Shown here one piece after another: positions 11,101-23,084 of a stretch of DNA of 64,000 nucleotides; the first letter of the stretch is position 1, and the number at the start of each line of letters is the position of its first letter. The DNA is from Notamacropus eugenii (lineage: Eukaryota > Chordata > Mammalia > Diprotodontia > Macropodidae), in assembly GCF_028372415.1 (NCBI RefSeq), contig NC_092878.1:27386903-27450902 (forward strand), in the 5' to 3' direction. Made by a program: the position numbers and the translations under genes. Under the pieces are notes generated by a model. The model did not search any database and had not been told where the DNA came from. It worked only from the letters and a program-made list of their open reading frames with translations.

Positions 11101-11775
11101 TAAAGTGCCAGTAAGAACTAGTTCTGGGGTTTCATGAAACATTGCATTTTGTGTAAATATTCACTACAGCAAAGCTTGTTGGAGGTAATTGCTATTACTC
11201 AGTTTTTTGAGAATTAATTTTTTCCCCTCTAATTTGCAAAGGGCAGGGTGGGCTAAAATAAAAATAGAGCAAGGAAGCAACCTGTTCCTTTATGTTATTC
11301 TTTCTCTTGATATGAATATTGCCTAAGTAGCTCTTCGTTGCAGCAGGGCCAGTTCTGCTTAATTTGCTGTTAACTAGGAGTAAGAGGGCTGTTTGTAAAT
11401 TTTTGCTTAGAGAACCAAAATTTCAGGCTATGCCTTTGCTTGATAATACCATCATATTTGCTGTAAGTTGTCCAGATATGACTGAAAACAAAGTGGGAAT
11501 GCTTGGGAATCATTTACTTATAGGGATTAGCTTTTGCATGGGAATTGGTTTCTTTGATAAAGCAAAGTTCTGAGTGCACTGGAGTGTAGCATAATCAAAT
11601 ATGGCTTCTTCCTACTTCTCAGAGTTGTTAAAGGAAGAATGTTTGGCAGCTATTACATTGCTATATCCTGCAGTTGTTCAACTACATTTGGCATAGAAGT
11701 ACATTTCAGAAGGTGAAAAGTGTGATCAATGCCAATGGGTTCTTACTCAAGGTGGTTTTCTTTCTGATTGGGTAG

Positions 11776-11856
11776 CCGGGAAGACTTCCAGCGGATTCCA
11801 GAGCTTGCCATCAATCCCCTAGGGGATCGGATCATCAATGCCTTCTTCCCTGAGGG
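11776..11856 (+). CDS. CHP1: CHP1 coding exon 3 (S47-G74)
   Basis: The 81-bp exon follows a pyrimidine-rich tract ending in GGTAG and ends at GAGGG before GTGAG. It completes Ser47, encodes [13 protein letters not shown] and then [13 protein letters not shown], and supplies the first two bases of Gly74. In the known protein this is the end of EF-hand 1 and the start of EF-hand 2. These two N-terminal EF-hands do not bind calcium in CHP proteins and serve structural and partner-binding roles. The next exon begins with A, which restores GGA for Gly74. Certainty is high because the peptide is family-specific and both boundaries fit. Confidence 0.97.
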
Positions 11857-14390
11857 GTGAGTTTTTCCTTACTAGGTACTGCCTTAGCCAGTGAGAAGGT
11901 CTAAAATGAAATCTGAAATGGCTTTGTGGGCTAGAATTGCTTAGCAGTTCCAGATCCCCTTCCTAAAGTTGCTTTGCCTTAAGTCCCACAAAGCCCAGAT
12001 TTGCTGGAATCAAACCAAGTACAACTTTGTCTCTAACTTTTACAGGAGAAAGCTTTCAGAGGTAAGCTGTAAGAAGTAAATATATGCTGTACAGTATATC
12101 ATGTCACAGCCTCTAAAACATTATTTCTTAATTGATCTATTATTTTTCCTGACAAAGCAGGCTTTCCTGGGTTGTTACATTCTAGAGGGCCTCCAGGACC
12201 ATTTTGATCTGCCTGTCCTTTGGCCCTGCCAACTGTGTGTTTACTTCAGCTCTTCTCAGAACCAGAATGCTGTTTAGCATGTATCTCAGGTGGAGGCGGT
12301 TTTTAGTGCCCTCTATAACAGTCAAGCTGCTGTTTCTACATTGCATAGCTCTCTCTACCCACCCTTTTTCATGTAATCCATCTCTTTCCTTTCCCGCATA
12401 TCAAGTATCCTGTGGCAAATTAGAAGGTTCTGTGTCTGTCACAGGATGAGAAACATTAGAAAGTATTACCATGTTCCTCCACGTTCCTATGCTCATATCT
12501 TCAGTACCCCTTCCCTTGTCCATTAAGATATAAGATGGTGACCCTTTAGGATTCATCTAGGCAAATGACCCCAAATTCAAAATTATGGTGGGGGTTTTTT
12601 TGGCTCCAGCAAGGTTTCAGATTTCTGTGCTTTTCACTTAATAGGTGCTCAGTAAATATATGCTGAAATTTAAATCTTTTGTGTGCCTAGTAGCTGGTAA
12701 TTTGGCTGTATTCACATGAATAAAGACTATAATGTAACTTTATACTGAACAGTCCCCTTACACAATCCCTTTCTATCTTCATGTCCCAAGTGAAACTGGG
12801 AATAAGAACAAAAGTTCAGGTGAGTACCAGTTCTCAATTGTGAAACCAGTTTCACTCAGGACAATAAGCACAAAAGCCTAGTCTGGAAGTTTAGCTATCT
12901 CAGATTGTCAACAAAGTGACTTTTTAGTTAGTGAGGAGAAAGAGGAATGAGAAAACTTGTAGCTATCTTGTTTAAACAGATACAGAATCTAAAGAAAAAG
13001 TTAAACACAGGAGGGCGATTCATGGTGATAATACCCTGAGCCTCCAACTTTACTACCTCTTCTCTACATACTAATCTAGTTTATTTCCAGGTTCAGCCCC
13101 CTATAGACAATCTTTCCATCTCCTCATATTTTTCTTTAGCTTCTACAGTATATTCAAAGTCCTGCAGAAATAACATTGAATGCTACGTTTGCCCAGTATT
13201 TAAACAAGTTTTCATTGCCCAAAGAAAAATCTAGTTAAACTACTCTTATCTCAACTTAGATTTTCATCCCTTGTAAGGCTGACTCTTCAGATATAGCTGG
13301 TAAATATCTTAAAGAGACATTGAATCTAAAAAAGTTAAACCCCAAAAGGTTGATTCATGCTAATAATACTTTCTGTAACCTTAACCAAATCAGTTTCTAC
13401 TTCGAGTACAGTACCACCTGTATTTGTGTCCATTGACTTCTCTTTCTTCAGCGAGATGAAAATAGACTGCATAACTAAGCTCTTGGCCAAGCTACAGCTC
13501 ACTCACTACCCCACATTGCATTAATCAGAATTAGATGTTAGGCTTTCAAATTTTTCTTTTCTGGTCTTTTTGACTAAATGTGAAAAATCAGATTTGGCAA
13601 TGAGTTTTTAAAGATGGTTTCTTTCTTATCATCATCATTTCTTACATTTTACTCTGATATAACACGCTACCACAACCTACCAGTATCACTCTAGCAAAGT
13701 AATTCAGGGGTAAGTTTCTTGAATGCAGAGACTATTTCATTTTTGTCCTTATATTTGCAGCATATTATCTATTACACATTACTTGGCAAATAGTTCTATT
13801 AAAAGCTTATTGAATAAAAGAATGAAGTGTTGTTTCTCAGCCTCATGTCCTCCACTTCTTTTTTACCTTAATTGATATGTTGCAACTTTATTAATAGAAT
13901 AACTCCTTTTTGAGTAACTGAAATTCATTCTTTTGACTGTATTATGGAACAGGAAATGTATCAACTTTTGTCTTTTCAAAACCCCCGTTTCATCTCTTCC
14001 TCGTGCTGAACATCCTGTCACCCAATATACCCCACGTAACACACCCACTGTGGCCTGGAATTTACTTTTAGAAGCCTATGGTAGCTAGGCAACCTATCAT
14101 TCCCATGACCACTTTGGAGAGTCTAAATAGCTTTATAAAATGTTTCATTAGTCTTTTTTTCTTAAAGGCTTTTAGAAAATCATTTCTTCTGGAGTTACTG
14201 TTTGTTCTAGAGGCCTGTATCATAAAAACAGCTTTTTAATTACTAAAAGAACTGGTTAGATACATTAGTGTAGTAGACTGTAGAGGTGTCAGTGAGTTGA
14301 AGTGTTTTTCCTTAGTTATCGCTAATTTAGTAATAGGTTACTAAATCTTTAACTAAGTCCTTAATGAATATGAATTATCACAAGTGATTT
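11857..14390. other. CHP1 intron 3, mostly unannotated
   Basis: It contains a probable L2 sense 3' end at 13695-13820 and a weak internal duplication (12978-13034 against 13313-13368). Otherwise I recognise nothing. Confidence 0.5.
13695..13820 (+). mobile_element. LINE-2 3' end fragment, sense
   Basis: TTGAATGCAGAGACTATTTC, then ACTTGGCAAATAGTTC and TATTGAATAAAAGAATGA, is the L2 3' end ordering. Confidence 0.6.
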
Positions 14391-14394
14391 ACCT

Positions 14395-14580
14395 AACAGG
14401 CATTTTGTACAATTATCATTCATGAGCCTGACAGTTCTGTGGGGCAAGTGTTATTATTCCTGTTTTATAGATAATTAAAAAGATTTCAGGGTAAATTAAA
14501 TGATTTTGCCTATGGTCACATGGTGTCAGCAATGGACTTTGAACCTGGGTCTCCCTTAGTTCCAGTATTAACTGCCTAGG
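14395..14580 (-). mobile_element. MIR-like SINE, antisense, next to CHP1 exon 4
   Basis: TATTCCTGTTTTATAGATAA, TTTGCCTATGGTCACATGG and TTTGAACCTGGGTCTCCCTT are the reversed SINE. It ends about 55 bp before the exon 4 acceptor. Confidence 0.8.
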
Positions 14581-14634
14581 AAATAGTCTCGCTAATCAAT
14601 ATACACTGTTATGTTTGTTATAACTCTTATTCAG

Positions 14635-14762
14635 AGAAGACCAGGTAAACTTCCGTGGATTCATGAGAACTCTAGCTCACTTCCGACCGATCGAAGATAA
14701 TGAGAAAAGCAAAGATGTGAATGGACCAGAACCACTCAACAGCCGGAGCAATAAACTACACT
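14635..14762 (+). CDS. CHP1: CHP1 coding exon 4 (G74-F117)
   Basis: The 128-bp exon starts after TTATTCAG and ends at CACT before GTAAGG. It encodes [16 protein letters not shown], then [20 protein letters not shown] and RSNKLH, and leaves one base of Phe117. It covers the rest of the degenerate second EF-hand and the linker between the two lobes, the CHP-specific region that helps hold the juxtamembrane helix of NHE exchangers. An antisense MIR-like SINE ends about 50 bp before the acceptor, so the branch-point region sits between the SINE and the exon. An uninterrupted reading frame from 14663 runs past the donor into intron 4 and is not a product. Confidence 0.97.
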
Positions 14763-15850
14763 GTAAGGAGCTCTCTGCCTTTTTTTGGAACCTTTTACTT
14801 TTTTATCTACATTTAGTTTCTATTGTCATTCCATTCATAGCTCTTCGGGGTTCAGTCAGACTCTAGCTGTCTTACAGATGTGATGAACACGCACTCCATG
14901 CCTTCTGTTCGTCCCTGTTGCCTAATTCCTGTAATGATATTTTAGAATCAGAGGCTTTTAGGAGTTGACAGTCTATTCTTGTCTCATTTAGTGACACCTC
15001 CCTTCTCATCCCTTCTCCCTCTACACTGCAAAACTACTTCATAGTTTATGTTTTTAATTAAAGTATATTAAAACTGAGGAAAATTGAATTAGTGTATAGA
15101 TGGAAACATAAAACCAAAGTTAATGCTACCTGAATCACGAAAAGGTGACTAGGAAATTTTGTTAACTAAAATTTTGTTTATGATTCTGTGAGGGATAATT
15201 ACTTTCTGGCTTTAGAGACTTGCTTCAATTGACTATAAATATAAGAAAATATTGACCTGACCTTTTACTCTGGAATTTTAAAGTGAAAATCCAAGTATAT
15301 TATTCATCAGGAAAAATTAATCACCTAAAAAGCCGGAGACATGAGTCCAAATGTGATTAGAGCTGGCAGTATGGTTAATTAGCCCTCAGCACATTTCCAT
15401 TATTAAGGTAAATTACTGATTGAAGGTATTGACAGAACTTGGTTGTAATTAGCAAGTGAATGTGTGTTTGGATTCCTGAAGTTTGAGTTTCAAAAGTTTT
15501 GTATTTCATAACAGATCATGTTGAGCCTCTAAGTGATATAACTTTGATAGGTATAGAGAGAAATAGTAATTTAGCATTTCTTTCCAGTGCTAGTTTTTAT
15601 TTCAGGTCATTGTAAAAAGGGTGAGTACCACATATTGACATTTGATTATCTAGAGTAATAGAAGGGAAAACCAATATGGATGAACTAAAGTTTTAGATAA
15701 GTCAGAAGTCATACATTTTGTTTGAGAAGATAGATTTTAAATGGGTCTAAGTAATTTTTCTACCCGTGATACATTAAACCAGCTGATCTTTGGCAAATCC
15801 CTTAACTTTGTGGGTCTCAAGTTTCCTCATCTGTAAAATGAAAACATGTT
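14763..15850. other. CHP1 intron 4, first kilobase
   Basis: AT-rich intron in which I recognise no repeat, RNA or exon. Confidence 0.4.
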
Positions 15851-15851
15851 A

Positions 15852-16072
15852 GGGGCAGCACCATAGGCTCCTCTTCCTGATTTTAAATCTGGCCTCAGAC
15901 ACTTACTAGCTGTGTGACCTTGGGCAAGTCATTTAATTCTGTTTGCCTCAGTATCCTCAGCTGTAAAATGGACTGGAGAAGGAAACGGCAAACCACTCCA
16001 GTATCTCTGGCAAGAAAACCCCAGATGCAGTCATAAAGAGTCAGACATGACTGAAAAATGATGAACAACAAA
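15852..16072 (+). mobile_element. Marsupial tRNA-type SINE with RTE-like tail
   Basis: CTCAGACACTTACTAGCTGT, CCTTGGGCAAGTCATTTAAT and a tail GGCAAACCACTCCAGTATCT with GAGTCAGACATGACTGAAAA. This tail type is shared with RTE/BovB-driven SINEs. Confidence 0.9.
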
Positions 16073-16459
16073 ATGAAGATTTGGATTAGAGGGACTGTGA
16101 GGCCACTTCTCATTCTAGATTTATGATCCAAGGATTCTCTACAGACGCAATAGTGAAACCATGCTCTGTCCTTTCTTTTGCTTAGTTCTGCTGAAAATAC
16201 CCAGTGTCTCATATTGAAGCTAAGTAGATCACCTCTAAAACGTTCCTTAGAACTGGCTCATGGTATAAGTTAGAAGATTCCAAAGATCTTTCCTGCATGA
16301 GAAGAAGGAGCAAATAGAATATGATGTCACAAAAGAAGTTACTTTTTTTGGCAGGAAAAGTTGGTTTTATCTTAGGGAAAAGTTAGTTTGTTTTTTTTCT
16401 CTAAATTAGCAAAAATCAGTCTTTTTTCCCCTCCCACTCTAAAACATCTCTTGAAAACT

Positions 16460-18720
16460 AAAGGGAAACAAACCCTCTTATGAAAGTGTATGGTCAATCA
16501 AAACTAACTTCCACATTGACCACGTTCCACCAAAAAACATAGTTTGTCTCATTCTGCACTCTGGTTCCTTCACCTCTCTGTCAGGAGATGGGGAGAATGT
16601 TTCTTCGTTCGTCCTCTGGAGTTGTGGTTGGTTATCGCTCTGATTAGAAATCTTAATTCTTTCAGAGTTGTTTGTTGTTCCTGTGTAGATTGTTCTGGTT
16701 CTGTTCATTTTACTTGGCATCTGATCATAGAAGTCTTTCGAGGTTTCTCTGAAACTAGCCCTGTCATTTCTTGTGAGGCAGCTGGTAGCACAGTGGGTAG
16801 AGCTAGGGACCTGGATTCAGGAAGGCTTCGAACTCTTACTATTAAGTGATGCTGAGAAAGTTACTAAACCTCTGTTTCAGTTTCTTCATCTGCAAAATGG
16901 GGTTAATAATAGCATCTATCTCAGGCTTGTTGAGGGTATCAAATGAGATAATACTTGTGAAAAACATTTAGCACTGTACTTGACACATAGTAGGTACTAT
17001 GTAAATACTTATTCCCTTCCTCTTTCGTATACCACCATAGTATTCTGTCATATTTATAGCTATAGCTTGTTCATCCATTTCCCAACTTGTGTGCAACCTC
17101 TAAGGTACCCATTCTTTGCCACCTCAAAGAAGCTATAAATATTTTTGTGCATCCTTAGAGTTTGTTTTACATAGAACTAACCCCTCTCTTAATCTAGCCT
17201 CTCTTTAATTCCCTTTCTTCCTTCTCCCCTTTCTCTTCTATTTCTCTGTTGAGTAAAATGTATTTCTGTGTATGTGTATTCTTCCTTCCTTTACCCAGTT
17301 CAGATGAGAGTGAGATTCAAGTGTCAACTGTTATCCCTACCCTTTCCTCTTTGTATAGATATCTACTTGTGCATACTAATTATGAGTTAATTTTCCCTAA
17401 CTTTTCCTTTCTCTTCAACCCGCTCCTCCCTTCTTTTTCCATTCTTGTCTTAAGATCCACAAAATATAACAAAATGTCTCTCAAGCTTTATCTAATTTAG
17501 ACTTCCTTCTGTGACCTCTGAGGATGATAGGGATCGGGGACACATGTATGGAATGATGATCCCATATTTGAACGTCAGTTGTCCTGTCATTGTTTGGTCT
17601 CTTTGTTTTCATTTAGTTTACCTTTTTATGTTGTTTGCTTTTGTAAATACACTTCAAAGTTTCTCTGCAGCTCTAACCTTTTCATCAGGAATTGCTTAGA
17701 AGTTTTCTGTTTTGTTGAAGGTCCATTTCTTGCCCTTGTAGCATTTATACTCAGTTTTACCAGGTAAATTATTCATGGCTGTAAGCCATTTGCCTTCTGC
17801 AGTATCTAATTCCTAGTTCTCTGTTCCTTTATCATAGTGCTGCTAAATTGTGTGTGACCTGACTGTGTCTCTTCCAGTACTTGAATTCTTTCTCTCTGGC
17901 TGCTTGCAGAATTTTTTTAATTTAATTTTTTTTTTTTACTTGGAAACTCTGGCTTTCAGCTATGATATTCCTGCAAATCTTAATTTTGGGATTTCTTTCA
18001 GAAAATGACCAGAAAATTCTTTTTCTTTCCACTTGATCCTTTGTTTCTAAAAGAGCTGGATAATTTTAAGATTTCTTGAAATAGGACATCTGGGCTCTTT
18101 TTTTTTTTTAATCATGACATACATTCAGATAATCCAGTGATTCTTAAATTTTTTCTTCTTGGATCTGTTTTTGCCATGCGATACCTTTTTTTCCTCCTAG
18201 TTTTTCAGTTGTTTGACTTTAATATTTCTTGTTGTCTTATAGAATAATTAGCTTCTATTGGTCCATTCTAATTTCCAGGGAGTTGGGTTTTTTTTTTTGG
18301 ACAAAGTTTTTCCAGTTCTTTCCCCTGTAGCTCTCATTTCTTTTCCGTTTTTTTCCTCAGAGGCTCTCATTGCATTTATATAAAATTCTTGCTTACTCTC
18401 TTCAAGGAATTCTCATTCAATTTGTGCTCAAATTGCATTTTTCTCTGAAGCTTAACTTGTAGATGTTTTGGAGTCATTCTCTACTTCTGGGTTTGTGTCT
18501 TGCTTGAGCAACCCTGCCACCGTAATAGATGCTCATGGTGGGATTCTTTTTTTATTTGCCCATTCCTCCATCCTGACTTCAGGTCCAGGCTCTGAATGCT
18601 TCTGGAGGGGACATCAGGCTGATTATTATTATAATATGCTGCCTTCTTGCAGTTTGGGTGCTGTGTTATCCATCCCAGGATCTTCAGGACAGACTGGAGA
18701 GCTGTAAGCTGCTTTCAGTG
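16460..18720 (-). mobile_element. Half-L1 (HAL1-like) element, antisense
   Basis: Read on the minus strand it begins with an ORF1-like region (reversed blocks near 18000-18450, including a coiled-coil type segment and TTCTTTCTCTCTGGCTGCTT at 17890). It ends with the reversed ORF2 C-terminal remnant and 3'UTR at 16460-17180. Nearly all of ORF2 is absent, which is the HAL1 layout. A SINE at 16775-17030 interrupts the 3' part. Confidence 0.65.
16775..17030 (+). mobile_element. MIR-like SINE inserted in the HAL1 element
   Basis: GGCAGCTGGTAGCACAGTGG, TTCTTCATCTGCAAAATGGG and ACACATAGTAGGTACTATGT form a near full-length sense SINE between two halves of an antisense L1-type 3' end. Confidence 0.85.
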
Positions 18721-18734
18721 CTTCCTTTCTGGTT

Positions 18735-19075
18735 GTCAGTTAGGCAACAAGAGTTTATTAAACATGTGCTAAGTACCAGCCACTGAGGATACAAAACTCA
18801 ATGACTCCCATCAAAGAGTTTAAATTCCATTCGGATAGAAAACATTTACATAAGCTAATATATGCCAAATATATACAAAATGTACACAAGGTCATTCAGC
18901 AGGCAGCAGCGGTTGAGGGTAGAGGGTCAGGGAAGGTGCAGTACGATATGTGTGTGTCATGGGCAAGGACAGTTTGGCTAGACTATAGACTTCAGGAAGA
19001 ATAATACATACTCTGGCTGGAAAGGTAGTAGGCCTAGGGCCAGTTTGTAAAGAGTTTTAATTGCCTCACAGAGTT
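18735..19075 (-). mobile_element. LINE-2 3' end, antisense (first of two)
   Basis: AGTTTATTAAACATGTGCTA, AGTACCAGCCACTGAGGATA and later AGAGTTTTAATTGCC form a reversed L2 tail and body. Confidence 0.75.
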
Positions 19076-19089
19076 GCCGTTTGACCCTG

Positions 19090-19680
19090 TCAGTCAGTAA
19101 ACATTTATTAAGCACCTACTATGTGCCAAGCATTCTGCTAAGCACTGTTGATACAAAGAAAGGCAAATGGCAATCCCTACCCTCAGGGAGATCCCATTCT
19201 AATGGGGGGGGCAACATGCAAACAGTCATGTACAAACAAGTTTTATACAGAATAAGTAGAGGAAAGGCACTAGAATTGAGGGATTAGGAAAGATGCCCTG
19301 TAGAAGGTGGGATTTTTTTTCTGGGGTTTAAGGGAAGCCAGGACATGAAGATGATGGGGGAGAGCCAGTGAAAATGCCCACTCAGGAGATAGAGCATCTT
19401 ATTTAAGGAACAACAAGGAGGCCAATGTCATGAATCAGCGTTGGGGGAAAAGGGGGAAGATGCATCAATGTATAAGGAAGGTGTAAGAAGAGTGGAGTGG
19501 AGGGGGTGAGGAGGGAGCCAGGTTATGAAGGGCTTTAAATGCCAAACAGAGGGTTTTATATTTGATCCTGGGAGATAATAGGGAGTCACTGGATTTTATT
19601 AACTAGAGGGGAGCCAATGGAATTTATTAAGCATAGCTATGACATAATCAGACCTGCACTTAAGGAAAATCACTTGAATC
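19090..19680 (-). mobile_element. LINE-2 3' end, antisense (second of two)
   Basis: TTATTAAGCACCTACTATGT, CTACCCTCAGGGAGATCCCA, GAAGGGCTTTAAATGCCAAA and GACATAATCAGACCTGCACT form a well-preserved reversed L2 3' end, directly after another copy. Confidence 0.9.
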
Positions 19681-19734
19681 ATTCATGTCATTTATTCAGG
19701 AATTGGAAATCAATAGTAATTTTGCTAAAAGGTC

Positions 19735-22370
19735 TAGAGCGCCAGTTCTTCCAGCCAGGCATTTAATGCCTCAGTGGGCAATGAGGCCAGACCAGTGTTT
19801 TTCTAGCCCTAAATTCCTCAGGCCAATCAGATCTAAAGGACATCCTCCGTAAACCCTTACTAGAAAACTAGCTCAACTGGTACAAAACAAGCACTACTCT
19901 ATAACATCCCACCCATTGGTGGTATGGTCCCCAAAATTTCCTAGGGTACCGTCCATCACGCAAATAAGTCTTAAAAAATTCTAAACTTATAAGCAACATG
20001 GGAAGAGGAGCTTAATGAAACAATAAAGATGTAAACACTCTTTATTCCCACAGTGAGGGTAATGATCAAGGGCAGGGTGGAGTAGATGCCCAGGAGCATC
20101 ACAGGAACATTGGGTCAGTAGCACAGATGATGATACCTCCCGTGCTCTCATAAGCCCAGGCCATCTGTAACAAAATAGGTAAGAGGTCATGGGCTTCTTA
20201 TATGAAGCCTCTCCTTAAACCTGAATTAATGACAAAACTCATCCCATGTAGTATTTTAACAACTAGATATCTCCCTCCCTCCAAAGAAGGCCCATCAGGA
20301 AATGGGTCCGAATTTTGCCCCCTTTAGAAGCCTCTATGAGAGTTGGATGCACACTCTCTTTACCTTTATCCAGGGTATGTTACCCTGGTCAATTGTATTA
20401 CCACCAGCACAATTAATGGATTTCTTCCAGGAGAATGGTTATCAACCATGATCATAAAAATGCAATTTTGTCTCTTCTATATTTGTAAAAAGCAGCACAC
20501 CTCCCAACCTTGCAGGCAAAAGTTGTTCAAATCATCCTTGGGGGGAAGGATGCTAATTAAGTGGAATCTGAACCATTTTTCCTGAGTTGTATAGAATTCT
20601 CTGATGAGGCAGAAACCTTGACTGAGAGGATGTCCAGAAGCAGTCTGTACTTATCAGGTCAGTCTTGAAGGCCAGTTCCAAAAAACTCTGGACCAGACTG
20701 CTTTTTCTCTTCTTGCATAGCATTAATAAAACACAGCCTCTTAGATGTGGAACTTATTAGGGGTGTGATGATAAAGTTGTACTTTTCAGAATGTCTTCAA
20801 ACATTGTGATGCCAGTTGCCTATGAAAAAGCCAGTGAATGTGATGGTACCGACCCAAATCTGACCATGATAAAATGAGTGTCCTGATGAGAGGTGGTGTT
20901 ATGAGAGGGCCATAAAGAATAAGAATATGTTCCACATGGGCTTGGATGGTGGTTTCCATAGCAGCAGATTTAACTGGTACTTCAATCTCCTCTCCAGAAA
21001 AGGTAGGAACTTCAGTGAGAGCAAACCCCTGCCCTTAGGTGGAGTAAGAGAATGAAGATAAGTACCCTGAATAATGACGAGTATCACATCAGCATCGTCC
21101 TTATTTAATTATATGGCTCCCACATTCCAACCTGATGACAGATTCAGTCCTTAATCTGCCACTATTGGATCAGATTATTTGGTTCATCAGAAGGCATGTG
21201 ACATCCCACAAACAAATATGGAATGAGACACATTAACAAAATTCCTCCCTTGTTCCTCACCTTTAATTTTCCTGTTCTATTCTCTCAGGGCCCTAGACTA
21301 CTCCAGCAGGTCCATGGCCACTGCCCAGGAGGCAATATAAATAAAATTCTTGGCTGCCTCATCCCTCAAGACTATTACATGCTAGCCATGCAACTCACAT
21401 CTTAACCCATCTGAAAGATGTCTCCTATCCCTTATCTCGTATAAAACACCATCTATCTGTTCTAGGGCCTCTGCTATCCTGTTCAACATTGATTATTGTG
21501 GTCTTAGACATCAGGGTTCTTGGGAAGTAGGGCCTTTTTCAGGGTCTTTGCCCACCAAACTGGCAATAAGAATTCAAGAAATCCTGAAGAAAGATGGTGA
21601 AGGTAGAACAAAAGCCTTCCCAGGTAAATGCAAGCTACTTCTGCGTCATCTTCAGCCAGGGGAATGGAGAAAAAGTCATTGTAAAGATATCACTCACTCA
21701 GGGTTTGGTCTGCCTTGTTGTCAAGATCAAGAACAGCCGCAGCAGTCTGCACAATTTTATTCATCTCCTGATAATCTCCTATAGGTTACCAGGTATCATC
21801 TGTTCCCTTCACTGGCCACACAGGGGTGTAAGGAAATTTGTGTAGTGAAGTACTCCTGTTTTCTCCATCATTAAGAAGTAAAATATTTGTCACTGCTTCC
21901 CTCCACAACCTGAGGGACCTGATATTGTTTGATATTAACTACAGAGGGAGGTTCCATCAAATCTAAGGATTTCTCTTTAACCTTACTCACCAATATGAAT
22001 ACTACTATAAGCTGCCAACCAGGTGCTGACTTCTCAAGAATACATGATACCCATATCTACTATACACCCTTTCTGATTAACCCTTACAACTGAAGGAGGT
22101 CTTCTACTGTACTTCTACCTGAGTTTGGGTGTGTGTTCCCTTGGATTCCCTCCCATTATCCAAGCCCACAATAGAAATTGAGAAACTCCTGTGGAATTCT
22201 AGGGAGTTCCTGGAATGATAGTTTGACTACTGATATGTAGCAGCTTTCCCTTTTGTAAGTCACAGTGATTACTGATGTGTCCTCCAGGTCATTATGTGGT
22301 CCTGTGGGTTGGACCACCTGAACCTTGGAGACACTACTGTTCCTCTGCTACCTGGAAGAATTAGAAATCC
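19735..22370 (-). mobile_element. Endogenous retrovirus fossil, class III (ERV-L-like), minus strand
   Basis: About 2.6 kb of sequence unlike the surrounding LINEs and SINEs, in CHP1 intron 4. A reverse-transcriptase-like segment of pol lies at about 21.45-21.95 kb on the minus strand, with short similarity to the ERV-L type. The parts toward lower coordinates would correspond to later pol and 3' regions, but I cannot name them securely. It is clearly broken, with many interruptions in every frame, and looks old. No paired LTRs were identified, so the ends are approximate. It is opposite in orientation to CHP1. Confidence 0.6.
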
Positions 22371-23084
22371 TTCTGTAAACTTTTTAAATATTATTTTTGA
22401 GGTAATTGAACTTAATGCAACCAATAAAAGTTATTCTGTCTTTTTACTTTATAGTGGTTAGTTTATTCTAGGTTTCCAAGCAAAAATTTAAAAATCTCAT
22501 TTTGTTTATTTTCCAAGTAAGTAAATCTATATCCCTCTTTGTCTGTAAGGGATACTTAGGCTTAACTAACCTAGGTATTTTATGGAAACTTAGAGATCTC
22601 TAACTACTTGATGTAAAATTAGTATTTTGAGAAAATTTAATGTTTTAAATTTTTTCAAAAGTCATTCATATGTTCATATTACCTTATATCCTGTGAGAGG
22701 CTGTATGTTGCTAGTAGTAAAGAACCATTTTTAGGATGATCAGGGCTCAAGAAGTCACTGAGACTCTCAGTGTTCCCAGGCCAGTCTTCAAGACTCTTAA
22801 GTTTCCGAACAGATATTGGTCTGCAGTGGTAGAGGGGGCGCTATACCACTGAGATCACAGGTGGGGTGGGGGAGAATCACTTGTGATTTTCAGATGGGTT
22901 CAAGCTTATCCTACAGCAGAAGAACCTACATTTTAATTTTGCAGAATGTAGTTACTTATTGAAAGTAAAGGTAATAACAGGTGTTAGAAAAAGACAATCC
23001 AAGCTTACCAGCTGCCTTTTATTTCTCTGTAGACTTAAAAATCACAGAATCACATGGCTAATAAATGAAACCAGACTAGAACTC
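22371..23084. other. CHP1 intron 4, mixed sequence
   Basis: Mostly unrecognised AT-rich sequence. A possible old SINE/L3-type fragment lies at about 22735-22870 (GTAGAGGGGGCGCTATACCA, TGAGATCACAGG), called weakly. Confidence 0.4.

Noticed and set aside
1-11775. Search for CHP1 exon 2 (peptide FSHSQITRLYSRFTSLDK)
   Set aside because: I saw no matching sequence with splice sites in this interval, so exons 1 and 2 are taken to lie upstream of the window.
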